This document shows positions 1 through 12,025 of a DNA stretch of 64,000 nt, in pieces. Position numbers and translations under genes: made by a program. Origin of the DNA: Rallus limicola (taxonomy: Eukaryota > Chordata > Aves > Gruiformes > Rallidae); assembly GCA_022605955.1 (NCBI GenBank), contig JAKCOZ010000007.1:33644991-33708990 (forward strand), read 5' to 3'. Position 1 is the stretch's first letter; each line of letters starts with the position of its first letter. The notes beneath the pieces are model-generated. The model saw only the letters and a list, made by a program, of their open reading frames with translations. It did no database searches and was not told the DNA's origin.

Positions 1-1722
1 CTATTAACTCCCTGAGGTTTCAACCTTCTGTGCTTTTCACAGAAAGTCTAAATTTGAAGTTGTATTCTTTAAGTAACTAATCTTGCCTTGCCCAAGACAA
101 GACAGATTGGTTTTTATGGGACTTGCTTGGCACATGGAAAACTTGAGATCCAGCTCCTGATCAAGATCAGCAAGGGGCTTGAACTTTGGTCATCTTTGTC
201 CAGCATGGAGGCCCAGATTGCTGACCCTTCTGAGATGGATGGGTCTCAGAAGTCTGTGAAAATCTTCTAGAGATTACAGGTTTGTCCTGATGTGAAAGTG
301 GAAGTGGTTTCGGAAAGCCACGACTGCCATGGCACTCGTACCCTCTGCTTTGTAGAAAGGGTCACAGTGAGGGGATTAGGCAGGTCTGCTGCTCATTTAC
401 AACTTTCTCCTGGACTTTAGAACCACTTACAAAACAGTAACCTGAGCACTTCTACCTCTTGTTTGTCCCTTAGAACAGCACTGTTCTCTTCTATACTGGC
501 AAAATTTAGCATCAGCCCAACTTCAAAGAGTAATTTGCCTCAGCTTGGAGGATCACAACTTCCTTCACCCCATCCATTTAGCTCAAACTGTATTTATTTC
601 TCCATGTTGTGAACCCAAGGCAGAATCTTCATTTTTTTTGCTGTTACTTCTCTAGATGAACATTTCCTTCCTCTTCCTACCCACAGTTTATGCAATAAGG
701 TAAAATTGCTGTTAGGGTTGACAATACATCTTTTGATGGATACAAGTGCAATTGCAGTAGTCTATCTCACAGGAAAACAAAAGGTGTCCCATTTTCATCA
801 GGTGCCAGAAATGAATCTATATTCTAGTTGGAAATACTGCAAAAAGAGTCTTCCTATTTTGAGTTAAAGTAAAACAGTCCGTTCTTCCTCTTTATTTACA
901 GGTGAAACCATTACTCGTCCTGCTAAACAAATGCACTGAATACTATTTTGTCTTAAAATAGTTTGATTGGCTGTTTTGGTTTTTTTTCCTCTCTCCTCTG
1001 TATGTCTGTAATGCCACGTTTTTTCATTAGTTTTGTACAGGACTAAGAAAAGACAAATTAATTTACGTATTTATTTTTAAGAGGTGCGAAGTGCAGAACA
1101 AGATGCAAAGCACAGTAGAACTGGCATATACAAGCGAGATCTCATGGCTCCAGTCATAAGCTACTTTGTTCTGGTCCATATCCTTAAATTTGTGCATAGG
1201 TGCATCCTCTGTTACTGAGCCTGGAAGTATGAACAGCCTCTATATGTACTAAAATAAAAATCTGTTAAATTTTACTCGTGTTATTGGCCCACAATTGGAA
1301 CTATCCAGCTGTCAGAAAGACAAACTAATCCTTACACAAAAGTCTGACTATCTGTAAAAGTACACTGATCATTAGCTAAATTTGTCCTTTGTTTTCTTCT
1401 CTCAGTTGTTTTACTTTTGTTTTCGTAACTGGAGAATTTCATCCCTTGCCTGTGGGTAAACAGTGAGATTGTATAAGATCGAAACAAGCAGCATCCACTG
1501 CAACGAATGCATAAGCAGACCTTCTGCATCTTAGGCATTCAAAGTGAGATTGCTTCATCCTGCATGTCAGATTCCTCCTTTGCTGTGTCTGTATTACCCA
1601 CTGATGAATGATATTGTGTGTTTTTATAGAAGTTATAGAAATTATTAAGAGTTGCTTTCTTCCAAGAGCATCCTATAACAGGACTGCAGTGGTGATGGAC
1701 AGGATCTGTGCAGCGTGCCATG
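1..1722. other. unique non-coding sequence
   Basis: I see no gene or recognisable repeat here. Only short unsupported open frames are present, and no protein domain could be read in any frame. Composition is ordinary for avian intergenic or intronic DNA, with short T- and A-runs (for example near 978-986). Confidence 0.6.
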
Positions 1723-2143
1723 GCAGGGCCACCAAGATGAGTGGAACACCTTCCTTATGAGGAAAGGCTGAGGGAGCTTAGCCTCTTTAGCTTGGAGGAG
1801 ACTGAGGGGTGATCTTATTAATGTTTATAAATATGTAAAGGGTGAGAGTCAGGAGGACAGAGCCAGGCTCTTCTCAGTGATGGCGAGCAATAGGACAAGG
1901 GGCAGTGAGTGCAAGCTGGAGCATAGGAAGTTCCATGTGAATATAAAGAACTTTTTCACTGTGAGGGTGACAGAGCACTGGGACAGGCTGCCCAGAGAGG
2001 TTGTGGAGTCTCCTTCTCTGGAGACATTCAAAACCCACCTGGATGCTTTCCTGTGTGATTTAGTCTAGGTGATGCTGCTCTGGAAGAGGGGTTGGACTAG
2101 ATGATCTTTTGAGGTCCCTTCCAACTCCTAACATTCTTTGTGT
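1723..2143 (+). mobile_element. CR1 LINE, 5'-truncated 3' end
   Basis: The segment matches the terminal part of CR1 ORF2 plus 3' UTR. It opens with the block read as [14 protein letters not shown] and continues through [20 protein letters not shown] (near 1958-2017). The tail contains GGTTGGACTAGATGATC before the end. The reading frame is broken by a TGA soon after the first block, so this is a dead copy. The usual octamer tail is replaced by a short TG-rich run (2138-2150). Only the last 420 bp or so of the element are present, which is typical CR1 5' truncation. Confidence 0.93.
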
Positions 2144-4794
2144 GTGTGTTTCTCTGATCAGTGTGCCATGAGAGACTGATTTGATCTGGAGTGGAAGGAG
2201 GAGGAGGTGTGGGGTATATGACCACTGCCACCAGGATCAGTGTTGGCTGACCACTGGGAGGATGTTCAAACCACCCATGTCAGGAATCTGGTTGCTCTCT
2301 GTTTTTTCTTGTCTTCTGGATCTGAGGCTCCTCCAAGTGATCTTTTTCTGCTTCACCTTTCTCCTCCTTGTCAGGAGAAGGATGTCTTGTTTACTGTGAG
2401 GTTTCAGGAGCTTCAAAGACTTTTTCACTGGAAAGCTGTTGGCATTTGCAATGCAGCTTCATCACAGAGCTGAGGAGAGCAAAAAGGTTTCTGTAGAGGG
2501 TGTTCTATGTGGCATCTGCCGCTTAGACTTCGAGGCATTTGCAGAGACGAAGCAAGCATAATATTAACTGACTAGAAAGCAAATCCTTTCTCTTTAAAGC
2601 TCTTGTTAAATGCAAACTGTAGTGGAAGAGGAATGGAAAGCATCAATTCAGATCCTTTACGGTTACCCCCAAGGAGCAGATTCATTGTCTGTTTTCAAAG
2701 GGTTGCTGTACAGCTATTAAAGAGCATTCTTCGCTTCTTGGGGAGAAGGGGGATGTACCCTTGTCTCCATTAATTATTAATAATTGCTGGCATATTTAAT
2801 GAGTTCAGAAAATTATCAGTTAATTCATAATAACCTTTTCTGCCTGCCCCCTTCAGATCCTCTAGGAAAAAAAAATAAATCCCAACAGACAACAAAATGG
2901 AGCAACTAAATTACAAGATGACTAATGGGACTTGCATAGGATAAAATGGCAGGATGAACACGGTATTTCTGTAAATGATATTGCTGCTTAGATCATTTTA
3001 GAAATACAGGGCAGTTTATTTCACCTAAAAAAAAAAAAAAGAAGAAAAAAAAAGAGAAGAATGAAACAAAGACATCAATAAAATAAGGCAGCTACTAAAA
3101 TGTTACTACTTTAACTTAGTTCTGAGCATGCAAATAAAGGAAAAGAATGAAGAATTAGGTATTCAGGAAGAGCAGGTCCCCATAAAGGCTGGTTAAAGTC
3201 AGCGATGAGAATCAGAAGGCTGGTCCCAAAGGGGATTCCGGGCTGAGTGAGAAGGGAATTGCCCTGTGAATGTATTTAGTCTGCTGCCATTTGGGGTGCA
3301 GCTTTTGTGCTATGTCTTTACAGTGCCTAGTAAAATAAGGCCCCAGCTAGTGACTAGGAATCCTAATGCTGATCCCTAACAGCAGCCAGCATTGTTAAAA
3401 TGTCAGCAAGAATGATAAGAGGTATCAGACTTTTGGGGGTAGTGGGAAAGGCAACAACTACATTTCTGCTCTTTTATTTGCAAAAATGGGTTCTGGCAGT
3501 TACAGATCCACTGAGGATTGCTGTGCTCCTTAGGAATAGCGCAGGAAGGAGAAATAATAGGAAAATATTTTATGAAGTGTGACAGCAGATGGCTATTAAA
3601 TATGACTCACTGTGTGGCATGCTGGCAAACTCTTACTCATGACCTTGTGACTCGGCGACCACTTCGGCAGAGGTTATAGACTTTGCGGGTCATCTCTGCC
3701 TGGCAAAGGTGAGCCTGAGCCTAGCAAGCATCATGCTGTTCTGAGACTCGTGGTGCCAGAAATGTGCTATCTGAGTCAAGGAAACTGAATTATGTGAATA
3801 ATTAAAATTCTTACTGGAGTTGAGTGTTGGGGAATATGTGGATGCTGAAGTTATTTCTGTCTACCACCACTTCATCAGACTTTTCAATTGTTGATCAAAG
3901 GGGCCTTTGCTAAAGGTGGAGGTGTTAAATGGGGCTATCTTGCTCACATTTTAAGTAGGGTTAAATGAGGGAAGATTGCATGTGGGACAAAGGTGAAAAA
4001 TGCAGTGAAGATGCTAGAGCAATGTACAAATTGATAGATTAATATTTTATTTATCCTTTAAAAAATCAGCTGAGAAGGCCACTGTACGATGCATTGTAAG
4101 GAAGGCCCCTCCTGTAGGAAGGGAATTACAGGCTGATCTAATACCTATTTTTGATTTCTGTGCCACAGATGACAATTTAGTCATCATGTCTTCCTGAAGC
4201 CCAAAGATCACGGGCTCTAGAATGGCTGTAGATTCACACCATGGACACAGGAGCCTGTCATGGGACAATGCCCTGTAACTACTATGTCAAAGCTCAGCTT
4301 TGGTGTCATATTATATGACAAAGCATCTCAATCACATGCTACAGCCTTTCCGATTGCACTGCCAGCTGAAGCAGCCAGCCAGAGACATAGTCCTGCAGTT
4401 GCCCGTGGTATTTTCAGTTCCAGATGCATTTGTTTAAAGCTGTGGACCAATGCTTACACCTCTTGCCAAGGATGTGGAGGCTCAATGATCTTGTGGAAGA
4501 ACAAAATTACTGTTCTGTTATTACTTCAGACTTACATGAGAAGATATAGGAGGCAGGAAATGGTTTATATCTGCTGACTATTTTGGGTATTATAGGAATC
4601 CAATACTTTTCCTTTCTGTGGACTGGGGGAGTTATGTCTTCTCTGCCTTGCAGGACCAGTTTTTGCCTAGGCTTCTCCAGAGGTCACCAGAAATGAGCAG
4701 AGAAAGGAGTGCATCCTCCCTCCTGAACCTAATTATTATGTCTCATTGTGTTATTACAGGGAGTCTGATCTTTCCTGGAGAAACCCTCTTGAAA
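2144..4794. other. unique non-coding sequence
   Basis: I recognise no gene or element. Around 2760-2850 the sequence is AT-rich with several TAAT/ATTA cores, which is compatible with conserved non-coding sequence but not proof of it. A purine-rich low-complexity stretch lies at 3027-3060. The remaining open frames are short and have no recognisable domain. Confidence 0.55.
3027..3060. repeat. A-rich low-complexity tract
   Basis: A run of 14 A is followed by GAAG and a further A-rich purine stretch. It is simple sequence with no flanking target-site duplication that I can see. Confidence 0.8.
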
Positions 4795-5682
4795 GAATCA
4801 CAGAATCACAGAATCATAGGGGTTGGAAGGGACCTCCAGAGATCATCGGGTCCAACCCCCCTGCCAAAGTAGGCTCCCTAGATCATATTGAACAGGGAGG
4901 CGTCTAGACGGGTCTTGAATATCTCCAGAGAAGGAGACTCCACCACCTCCCTGGGCAGCCTGTCCCAGGGCTCTGTCACCCTCACTGGGGAAAAGTTCTT
5001 CCGCATGTTGGTGCGGAACTTCCTGTGCTCCAACTTGCAGACATTGCCCCTTGTCCTGTCTCCACAGACCACTGAAAAGGGGCTGGCCAATTCCCCCTGC
5101 ATCCCATGCTTAAGATATTTATAAACATTAATTGGGTCCCCCCTCAGTCATCTTTTCTCCAGGCTGAACAGCCCCAGCTCACTCAGCCTTTCCTCACAGG
5201 GGAGATGTTCCAGGCCCTTAATCATCTTTGTAGCCCTTCTCTGGACTTTCTCCAGGAGATCCCTGTCCTTTTTATACCAGGGAGCCCAGAACTGGACACA
5301 ATACTCCAGATGGGGCCTGACCAGGGCAGAGTAGAGGGGGAGGATCACCTCCTTAGAACTGCTGACCACACTCTTCCTGATGCATCCCACGATCCCATTG
5401 GCCCTCCTAGCCACCAGTGCACACTGCTGACTCATAGCCAACCTGTCATCAACCAGGACCCCCAGGTCCTTCTCCACAGAGCTCTTCTCCAGCAGTTCAT
5501 CCCCCAGCCTGTACTGATACTGACAGTTATTCCTCCCCAGGTGCAAGACTTTACACTTGCTTTTGTTGAACTTCATTAGGTTTCTCCCTGCCCAGCTCTC
5601 CAGCCTGTCCAGGTCTCGCTGGATGGCAGCACAGTGTTCCTGTATGTCAGCCACCTCTCCCAGCTTTGTATCATCAGCAACG
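4795..5682 (-). mobile_element. CR1 LINE, relatively young, 5'-truncated
   Basis: Read on the minus strand, this is about 890 bp of CR1. It starts within the reverse transcriptase at the catalytic block VADDTKLG (near 5682) and runs to the 3' tail, with octamer repeats at 4795-4818 (two ATTCTGTG units read on the minus strand). The 3' UTR carries the block GGTTGGACCCGATGATC. It is the longest recent copy in the window and shares its subfamily with the copies at 13.8 kb and 54.7 kb, judged by a nearly identical coding end and 3' UTR. The sequence beyond 5682 no longer matches CR1, so the copy is truncated inside ORF2. Confidence 0.95.
4878..5682 (-). pseudogene. CR1 ORF2 C-terminal fragment (reverse transcriptase end)
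   Basis: This is the coding part of the CR1 copy and is about 270 codons long. CR1 ORF2 encodes an endonuclease plus reverse transcriptase that copies CR1 RNA into the genome. Here only the RT end from the ADD catalytic motif onward and the C-terminal region remain. Readable blocks in order are [63 protein letters not shown], and finally [19 protein letters not shown]. The frame is open apart from one TGA at about 5145-5147, where related copies have an arginine codon (LEKR-stop-LRGD). The endonuclease and most of the RT are missing, so it cannot be active. The single stop indicates fairly recent insertion. Confidence 0.9.
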
Positions 5683-6210
5683 ATAGGTATGGAACAGTTG
5701 CCAGAGACGGAAAACCTGAAGGGATATCTGCTGAAGGTGCAACACTGAGACATTTAATGGCAGCCCAGGGAGGCAAGAGAGGCTGGGAGGAAGAACACCT
5801 CAGGTTTCAGCACATTTGGGATGGTGCAATAATGGATGTTCCCTGGCTTCTAGGAAATCTCAACAAAGGTTGTTGCATGGCAGTTGCAAAAGCACAATGA
5901 CCTACGATGTTCTCGGCCTTATCCCTGTTCATAGCTATGAGACCCTGAAGAATATGGGAAGGCTGAAAGAAATAGACTGCTCTCCTCCAACAAGAAGGGG
6001 CTGTGGACCCTTGCACTCCCTATTTTCCAAGAGTGTAATTAGCCACTCCTGCACAAATTAACACAAGAGTCAGAATCCTCATAAAACCTCTTGACCTTCC
6101 TGAGGCCAGTGTAGGTGCCTGCTTTTCCTGACACAGAAGGATTGCCTGTACAAACTCTAAGCTGTGGCTTTAACCATGTAACCTGTGTTCAGGAAGAGAT
6201 GCTGCCTTTT

Positions 6211-6322
6211 GGCCGTTACCTGTGCAGCCGGTGCAGAGCACCATTGTCTGGCTGTTACCTGTGCAGCCGGTGCAGAGCACCGTTGTCTGGCTGTTACCTG
6301 TGCAGCCGGTGCAGAGCACCAT
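6211..6322. repeat. 39-bp minisatellite, about 2.9 copies
   Basis: There are three head-to-tail units at 6211-6249, 6250-6288 and 6289-6322 (partial). They differ at only two or three positions. Each unit contains the core CAGCCGGTGCAGAGCACC. The period is a multiple of three, so the tract stays open in a plus frame (repeating CRAPLSGCYLCSR) and in a minus frame. No domain or start context supports coding use. Confidence 0.95.
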
Positions 6323-8340
6323 GGCAAGGGAAGTGCAGCAGAGGCAGCTAGAGGTCATGTCAAGGGGGTTTGGAAAGACTCTTTAATTGAGACTCTCTAA
6401 GATACTGTGAAGACATTATGTCCCTTTGGTGGAGCATGCATGGGAAGCTCAGAAAATTCCCTGTGCGGCATCTCGTGCTTCAGTCTGTATCTGCAAGTTT
6501 CAGTCCACTTTCATAGGATGATTACCCTTGCTTTGCCAAGGGCTGAGGATCCCCATGTAGAAAGATAAATCCTAGAAGAAATGGGCTTGTTTTCTTTCAG
6601 TTTTGGCTACTGCCTCCATAGAACCCTGGAGTGCCTATAGGACCCCAGCTTTCCCAGGACTGCAGACCAGATGCCAACACATGTGATGCAGGAGGGCAGC
6701 CTTCTCTGCAAGCTTCCACTCCCAGACCTCTAAAGCAGATTTTGAGCATCACTCACATGTAAGGCCCAAACAAGGCGCTCTCAGCCCTAAGAACTCCATT
6801 GCTCAACAAGCATACTCTCTATCCCCCCACCTGTTAACATGTTATCTGAAGAAAAATACACCCTTATTTAATTGGGAGTGGAGAGGTATAGATGAACTTT
6901 TTTCCTCTGTGGAAAGTGGAGCAGGGCCTGGCAGCAGTGTATCAGTATGGGCAGCTCCTAACCTTTTACAGCCAAGCCTCTCTTGAGCAAATTTGTCATG
7001 TCTTCATCCCTTCTTGTGTCCCCACTTTCTTACCAAACCTGTGGTGATGCCGATGCTGAACTAGCAAGACTGCCTGAACCTAATTGTCCTGTAGTGCTTT
7101 CTACAGGACTTCCTGTGCATGAAGATCCTGGAGCTGCCAGAGCTCCAAAAACTTGTTCCCGGGTGTAGCCCACATCTCATGCTTGTATTTCATTAAGCAC
7201 ATTTTGTTCTGTTCCCACAAAAATTGGGACCTCCCAGGAGCTAATATTGATTCAGGATCAGTTTCTTACAGAGGAGATTCTAACCTCTTTGGGTAGGAAG
7301 AAAAAAGGTGAAATCACAAAGTAGGTCTGCTATAAGTTCAGAAATATTTCTCTCATGAAAATGAGGTTAGTGCAAGGAGACAGCTTTGCTCAGCATTTAC
7401 CGTCTGCAAATTTTCACCCCAGTCAGCTGCAATCATGTAAAAGAATGAGTAAGAGGAATGAAGGGCAACATTTTGCAGTAAATTCCCGATTATCCGATGA
7501 TCTCCTTTGGACTGAAAGAATGGATACTACCGTCCGTTGCAAAGGTTTTTAGATGTGATCAGGTAGAAACAGATAATCTCGGACAAGTGCAGCAGAAACG
7601 GCTTTAAGATGCAATAGGTGTTCTGACTCAAAAGGAATGATTTCACAGGGGAGAAATCCAAAGTAAAACTGTAAGAACGATGCTAATTAGCAATGTGTCA
7701 GGTGCTTGGCTCTGGATTACTGTTATGCTAGTATGTGGATGTCAAGGACAAAGCACAAGCAAGAACTGGGGTAGGAGATATTGAAATCTCACCATCTTGT
7801 TGGTTTTTTTTTTTTTTGCCTTGAGTTGTCTCAGTGAAGTCCTTGGGAGCAGAGCACAAACCATGCTGAAGGCTCACTAGCCCCAGCTAGTAATGCTACC
7901 CGCAGTTGGTTTTATTACTGGCTAAATCATTGGAAACACAGTCCCAAATGAGAAGAAAACCCAAAGTCTATGGTGAAACACTGGAAGAAAAAATTTTAAA
8001 GTCTTACAAACCACTGAACCAGTTTCAGGCAGGGCTGAAAACAGCAATGCTGTGAGAAAAGGCTGCTCCCAAGTATGAATCCTGCCTCACTTCAGACTGA
8101 CAGAAAATTTAGCAAGAAATGTTGAGCTTCACAGCTATAACACGGATCTTATCCCCAGGGTCCCCGCTGGCTAATTAGTGCTGTCCCTGACGTGATCAGT
8201 GATCTTTTGAAAGTCCAGCTTGCTTTTTCTTTTAAAACCAAAAGGCTTTTGCAAGCAAGGGCGTTAGTTGCAAGTAAAAGCTTCCTTTTAATGAAACTGG
8301 GACCAAGTTTTTCCCTGAGATTTTGATCAGCTGGGGTTTT

Positions 8341-8381
8341 TGTAATAATTTTTTTTTTGTATTTTATTTTATTTTAATTTC
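8341..8381. repeat. T-rich low-complexity tract
   Basis: A T-run is followed by TATTTTATTTTATTTTAATTT. It is simple AT sequence, possibly the remnant of an A-tail on the opposite strand, but no retroposon body was recognised beside it. Confidence 0.7.
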
Positions 8382-9447
8382 TCATTGATGTTCCTCCTGA
8401 CATTGCCTCAATGCTTTCTCCCTGGGTTAGCCTGCACACTGCAATATCACTCTCTCATCACTCCCGCTATGTACGGGAAAACCCTACAGGTCGCCAGCTT
8501 TACCTAGGGACACTTGGAAACGTTTCCTTATGTATCCTGTCTGTGAGTGACAAATCTCAGCTGATGCTGCCTGTCTGTCCTAGAAGAAATTCCTTCTGCT
8601 CACAAGGCTAATCGGTTATTGATCACGCTGAGGAAAGACCCCTGAGAGTTTGCTAGGTGTGATTTACATTGCTGTCTCTTGTCTGCTTGCTCAGTGTTCA
8701 GCCATTTGCTTTCTTACCACTTTCATGTTGTCTATTGCAGTGTTTTGTGTTTAGTATTTGACACTGCCTTAATGTTAGGATAAAAAGCACAGGTAAAACT
8801 TTAGAATTCGTAGACATTTAGAATTCATGAATTGTGTTCATATGCATCTGAATATCAGTCACCTGACGTAAAACAGGATTAACAACTGAAAAAGTTGGGG
8901 TTTGTAGCTGAATTGCTTTTTTCAGACCCTGCAACTATGATTTGCAAGGGTGTTTGATGCACTGATCCTCACAACCCTCTGCCTCTGCTTTACTCCTCAT
9001 GTGTGCAAGGAGGAGCTTGTCCTCAGTGAGAAGTGGGGAGATGCCCAGCCCATGAGGGGAAGATCTCTGAAAGGGCATGAGCTTCAGCTTGGTGACCCCA
9101 AGTCCTGTCCTCACATCCTGCTTCTGTGCTTTTGCCTTCCTTTTCACCTGACACGTGCATGTTTGTTGTCCTTGTCTGTGAGTGAGTGCAAAACTCTCAC
9201 CAGAACCTCTCTCACAAAGTCAAATCAAAGTCTGCACCAGCAGCCCGCTGCTGGCTTCTTGCTGTCATGTCTGGTCTTCCAGGGGATGAGAAAATACTTG
9301 CATGGAAAGTTGCAAACTGCTTGCAGTTCACCTGCTTATTCTGGTGAATAAACAGAATATTCTGCTTATGGCACATCCTGTCAAGAGGGGAATCCTTAGC
9401 AGATGAACTAAGGCACTGAAGCATGAGTACGATTAGCCACGCTTGCC

Positions 9448-9518
9448 AAAAGAAAGAAGCAAAGAAAGAAAGAAAGAAAGAAGGAAAGAAAGATAGAAAG
9501 AGAAAGAGAAAGAAAGAT
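9448..9518. repeat. (GAAA)n / purine microsatellite
   Basis: About 70 bp of nearly pure purine on the plus strand, made of AAAG units with GGAAAG, GATAG and AGAG variants. It produces spurious lysine/arginine-rich and serine/phenylalanine-rich open frames on the two strands. Confidence 0.95.
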
Positions 9519-11639
9519 ACAGTAAAGCAAAAATCCCCTGGTTTGGAAAAATGTATTCTGGTCACCATCCCTCAGCTACATACTCAAGAATCCAATCTTG
9601 TTAAAATTCTCCCCCAAGCCCCTCTGTCCTCCTAAGTGCATTTAACTTTATGAATAGTTCTCCAACAAATTATGCTACTTGCATAAGCATTAGTTTCGGG
9701 TTTTTTTACTATTTTTTTTTAATAGAAGGCTCTTTGTACACTGATGGCATTACAGAACTGATGAGTAATTTGATTTACATGAAATAAAATGGGGAAAATA
9801 GCATGAGTAAGATGAGATAATGAAGCACTGAAGAAAGAAAATGTTACTATGCTGTCAAAAAAACCCAGCATAAAACCTCTGTAGGCTGACAAGAAACCAG
9901 ACAGCTAGACTCTCTGAATAGTAAAATTACCAGCAGTGTAAGAATTTTTTAGGTCTGATAACATCTTGACTGGGAATGGCCTGAACCAAACTTTTATCTT
10001 AAGATCAGGGGTCTATGGCTAAATAAGAACTTGCAAGTGTTTCACCATTGATTTAATGGATTGACTGAAAATCCTAGCCAAGTAAGTCTTGTCCAGCAGT
10101 AGTTTTAAATCTTCTCCTTTTTTAACTTTCATTCTCCTGTTGTGGAAGCTTTAGGCTTATAAGGGGTAATTTCACTTATTCAGGTGGTGAGATGTTAACT
10201 GCTCAGGTATATTTGTCTTGTTGGCAAGAAGCAGTGGAAAGTGGGAAATCTGTGGACCTTCGGTTAATTTCCTTGGAGCTTAAATGATAGTTTAGATTGT
10301 TGTTTTTTTTCCCTTTGCTTCTGCAAAATTCAGCCTGTAGATCATAGTGCCCACAAGTTATTGGCACAAAGTTTCTGAGAAGCCTGGTGCGAATCACGCC
10401 CCCCATCAAAAAATCACGTTTTAAATTATGTGCTTAAAAAAGGCACGTATATGGGTGCCAAAAACCAGTCTTAAGAATAAAACCCAACCCCTCTGTGTTT
10501 TATAACCTTAAGGGAAACACTCCAGGGTTGGATCTGCTAGCTTGTACTAATGCCCAAGGGCTGTGATCCAAAGCTGCAATTCGTTCTGCCCAGTGGGAGG
10601 CTGCAGGTGTGGCTTTGTGTCCCTGTCCCAGGATCGAGGCTCCTGTACACCTGGCAGAGCTGCATTTCCCCCAGATCGTGCCTTTGTCTGAGCATGCCTC
10701 TTGCATTCCCAATGAACATGTTGGGTGGAATCAACAAGCACCTCCAAGATGCCCATCCCTGCAGCACATGTGTGTTGGGTTCACAGGGTAAGTGGGTCAG
10801 GTGGCTGCCCTGGGATTTGCCTACTTCTGAGGCAGATTTTTTATTTTCTACTCCTGTGAGACTGCCAGTGGGTATGACAGCTCAGACAACGGGGATTAGC
10901 AGACGACACCTGGGTGGTGTTTCTGGATTGAGCCTCTTGGCAGCCCTAGCAATGGCTTTTGGAACCATCCTTACAGGCAGAAAGTCTGATTTACATCCCT
11001 GCCTGTGGAGCATCACTTTTCCTTTCTGACTCACCAGCAGAGCTGTATTACCTTACTGAGACCATCAGACAGCGTAGGTCAGGGACATTTGTCTGTCTGT
11101 CCCAGGTGACTTGTTCCTTCCCTTGTACCCACCAGCCTGTAAAAGACTTTCTGAGGAGTGGAGGCCAGCACCTGCAATGTCCCCTGGGTACCTCTAAAGT
11201 GTCCAGTACCCAGGAAACTCCCAGGAGGATCATGCCCTGTGCCTGCTTTTCATGAGGAAATACTGAAAAAGGAAGAAAACTCTAATTTTATTATTAATTA
11301 ATGGTTCTTGACAAAAAGTTATCAACATGAGGGATGAGCCCCGGCCCTTTCTTAGTTGCATTGCAATCCCTACATGGTAATGATTTATGCTTTATGTCAC
11401 TGAGAGCACTTCTTCATAAAAAAGGGTTCCTGACAACATCTGAAAGTTGGTTCAGAGACATTGGGATATGCATACGGCATCATTTCCTCCCAATTCTTCT
11501 TCATATCAGTAATTTTGCAAGTCAGGTCTTCCCTTAACAGAGCTGCTGGTGCTGAGGCCAGCTTATCTGAAAAGGTCATCTATTTCTTTGGACTGGCATG
11601 TAAGAATCTAAGCAGGACCCATAGCATTGCAGATTTGCA
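9519..11639. other. unique non-coding sequence
   Basis: No gene was recognised. A 159-codon open frame on the plus strand at 10550-11029 overlaps several others on both strands and shows no domain. The GC content is raised slightly around 10.5-11.2 kb, which lowers stop frequency there. Confidence 0.5.
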
Positions 11640-12025
11640 TTAATATACTTGCACCATCAATCCACATATCCTTTTTTCATTGACTTGTAAGGGAAGCTCC
11701 AAACTTGTTCTTCCTGTTGCAAGTAATTCTCTTACTCTGATCACTGACATTTTCTGGTGCTTCCTGTATGATTTCCACATCCTTCTCTGTCCTGATGGTG
11801 CCAGATATTTTAAAATTCTCATCAGCAAATTCCATTTACAGCAGTCTTTTTTTTTTTTTTTTTTTTTTTTTTGTGTGGTAATGCTATTAATGAAATTATT
11901 GTCACATTAGTCCTGAGACTGATCCTTGAGGAACTCTTAAAATACTCTCTACAGCCCAACAGTTCCCCTTTGTACACAGGCCATTGTCATCTCCCCATTA
12001 GTCAGTTCCTTCTCTGAAATTCTGG
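11640..12025 (-). pseudogene. decayed CR1/L2-type LINE reverse transcriptase fragment
   Basis: Read on the minus strand, two RT motifs appear in the correct order. The first is RVPQGSV at 11917-11937, matching the RT motif usually written SGVPQGSVLG, preceded by KGNCWAVESIL. A degraded block resembling the nucleotide sequence for NIFINDL follows. The second motif is EFADEN at 11815-11832, matching the catalytic FADD box, followed by FKISGTIRTEKDVEIIQ. Stops and frameshifts separate the blocks, and a 26-base T-run sits between them. This is an old LINE insertion that no longer codes. I could not find the upstream RT motif A or a 3' end, so the limits are approximate. CR1 and L2 are both possible. 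Confidence 0.75.
11847..11872. repeat. poly-T run (26 T)
   Basis: An uninterrupted run of 26 T on the plus strand lies between the two RT motifs of the surrounding LINE relic. It could be an expanded T-tract, or the A-tail of a second retroposon whose body is too degraded to see. Confidence 0.95.

Larger units (their letters stand above)
5683..9447. other. unique non-coding sequence
   Basis: No gene was recognised. A three-copy minisatellite lies at 6211-6322 and poly-T runs occur at 7804-7817 and near 8349-8358. Open frames around 5.8 kb and 8.95-9.35 kb are short, overlap on both strands and show no domain. Confidence 0.55.

Noticed and set aside
5106..5579. 157-codon plus-strand open frame
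   Set aside because: It is the antisense strand of the CR1 copy at 4795-5682, which explains the lack of stops.
9212..9635. Lysine-rich and phenylalanine/serine-rich open frames on opposite strands
   Set aside because: Both are produced by the GAAA microsatellite.
10550..11029. 159-codon plus-strand open frame
   Set aside because: Several frames on both strands are open here. No domain, no splice or promoter evidence, and composition alone can explain it.
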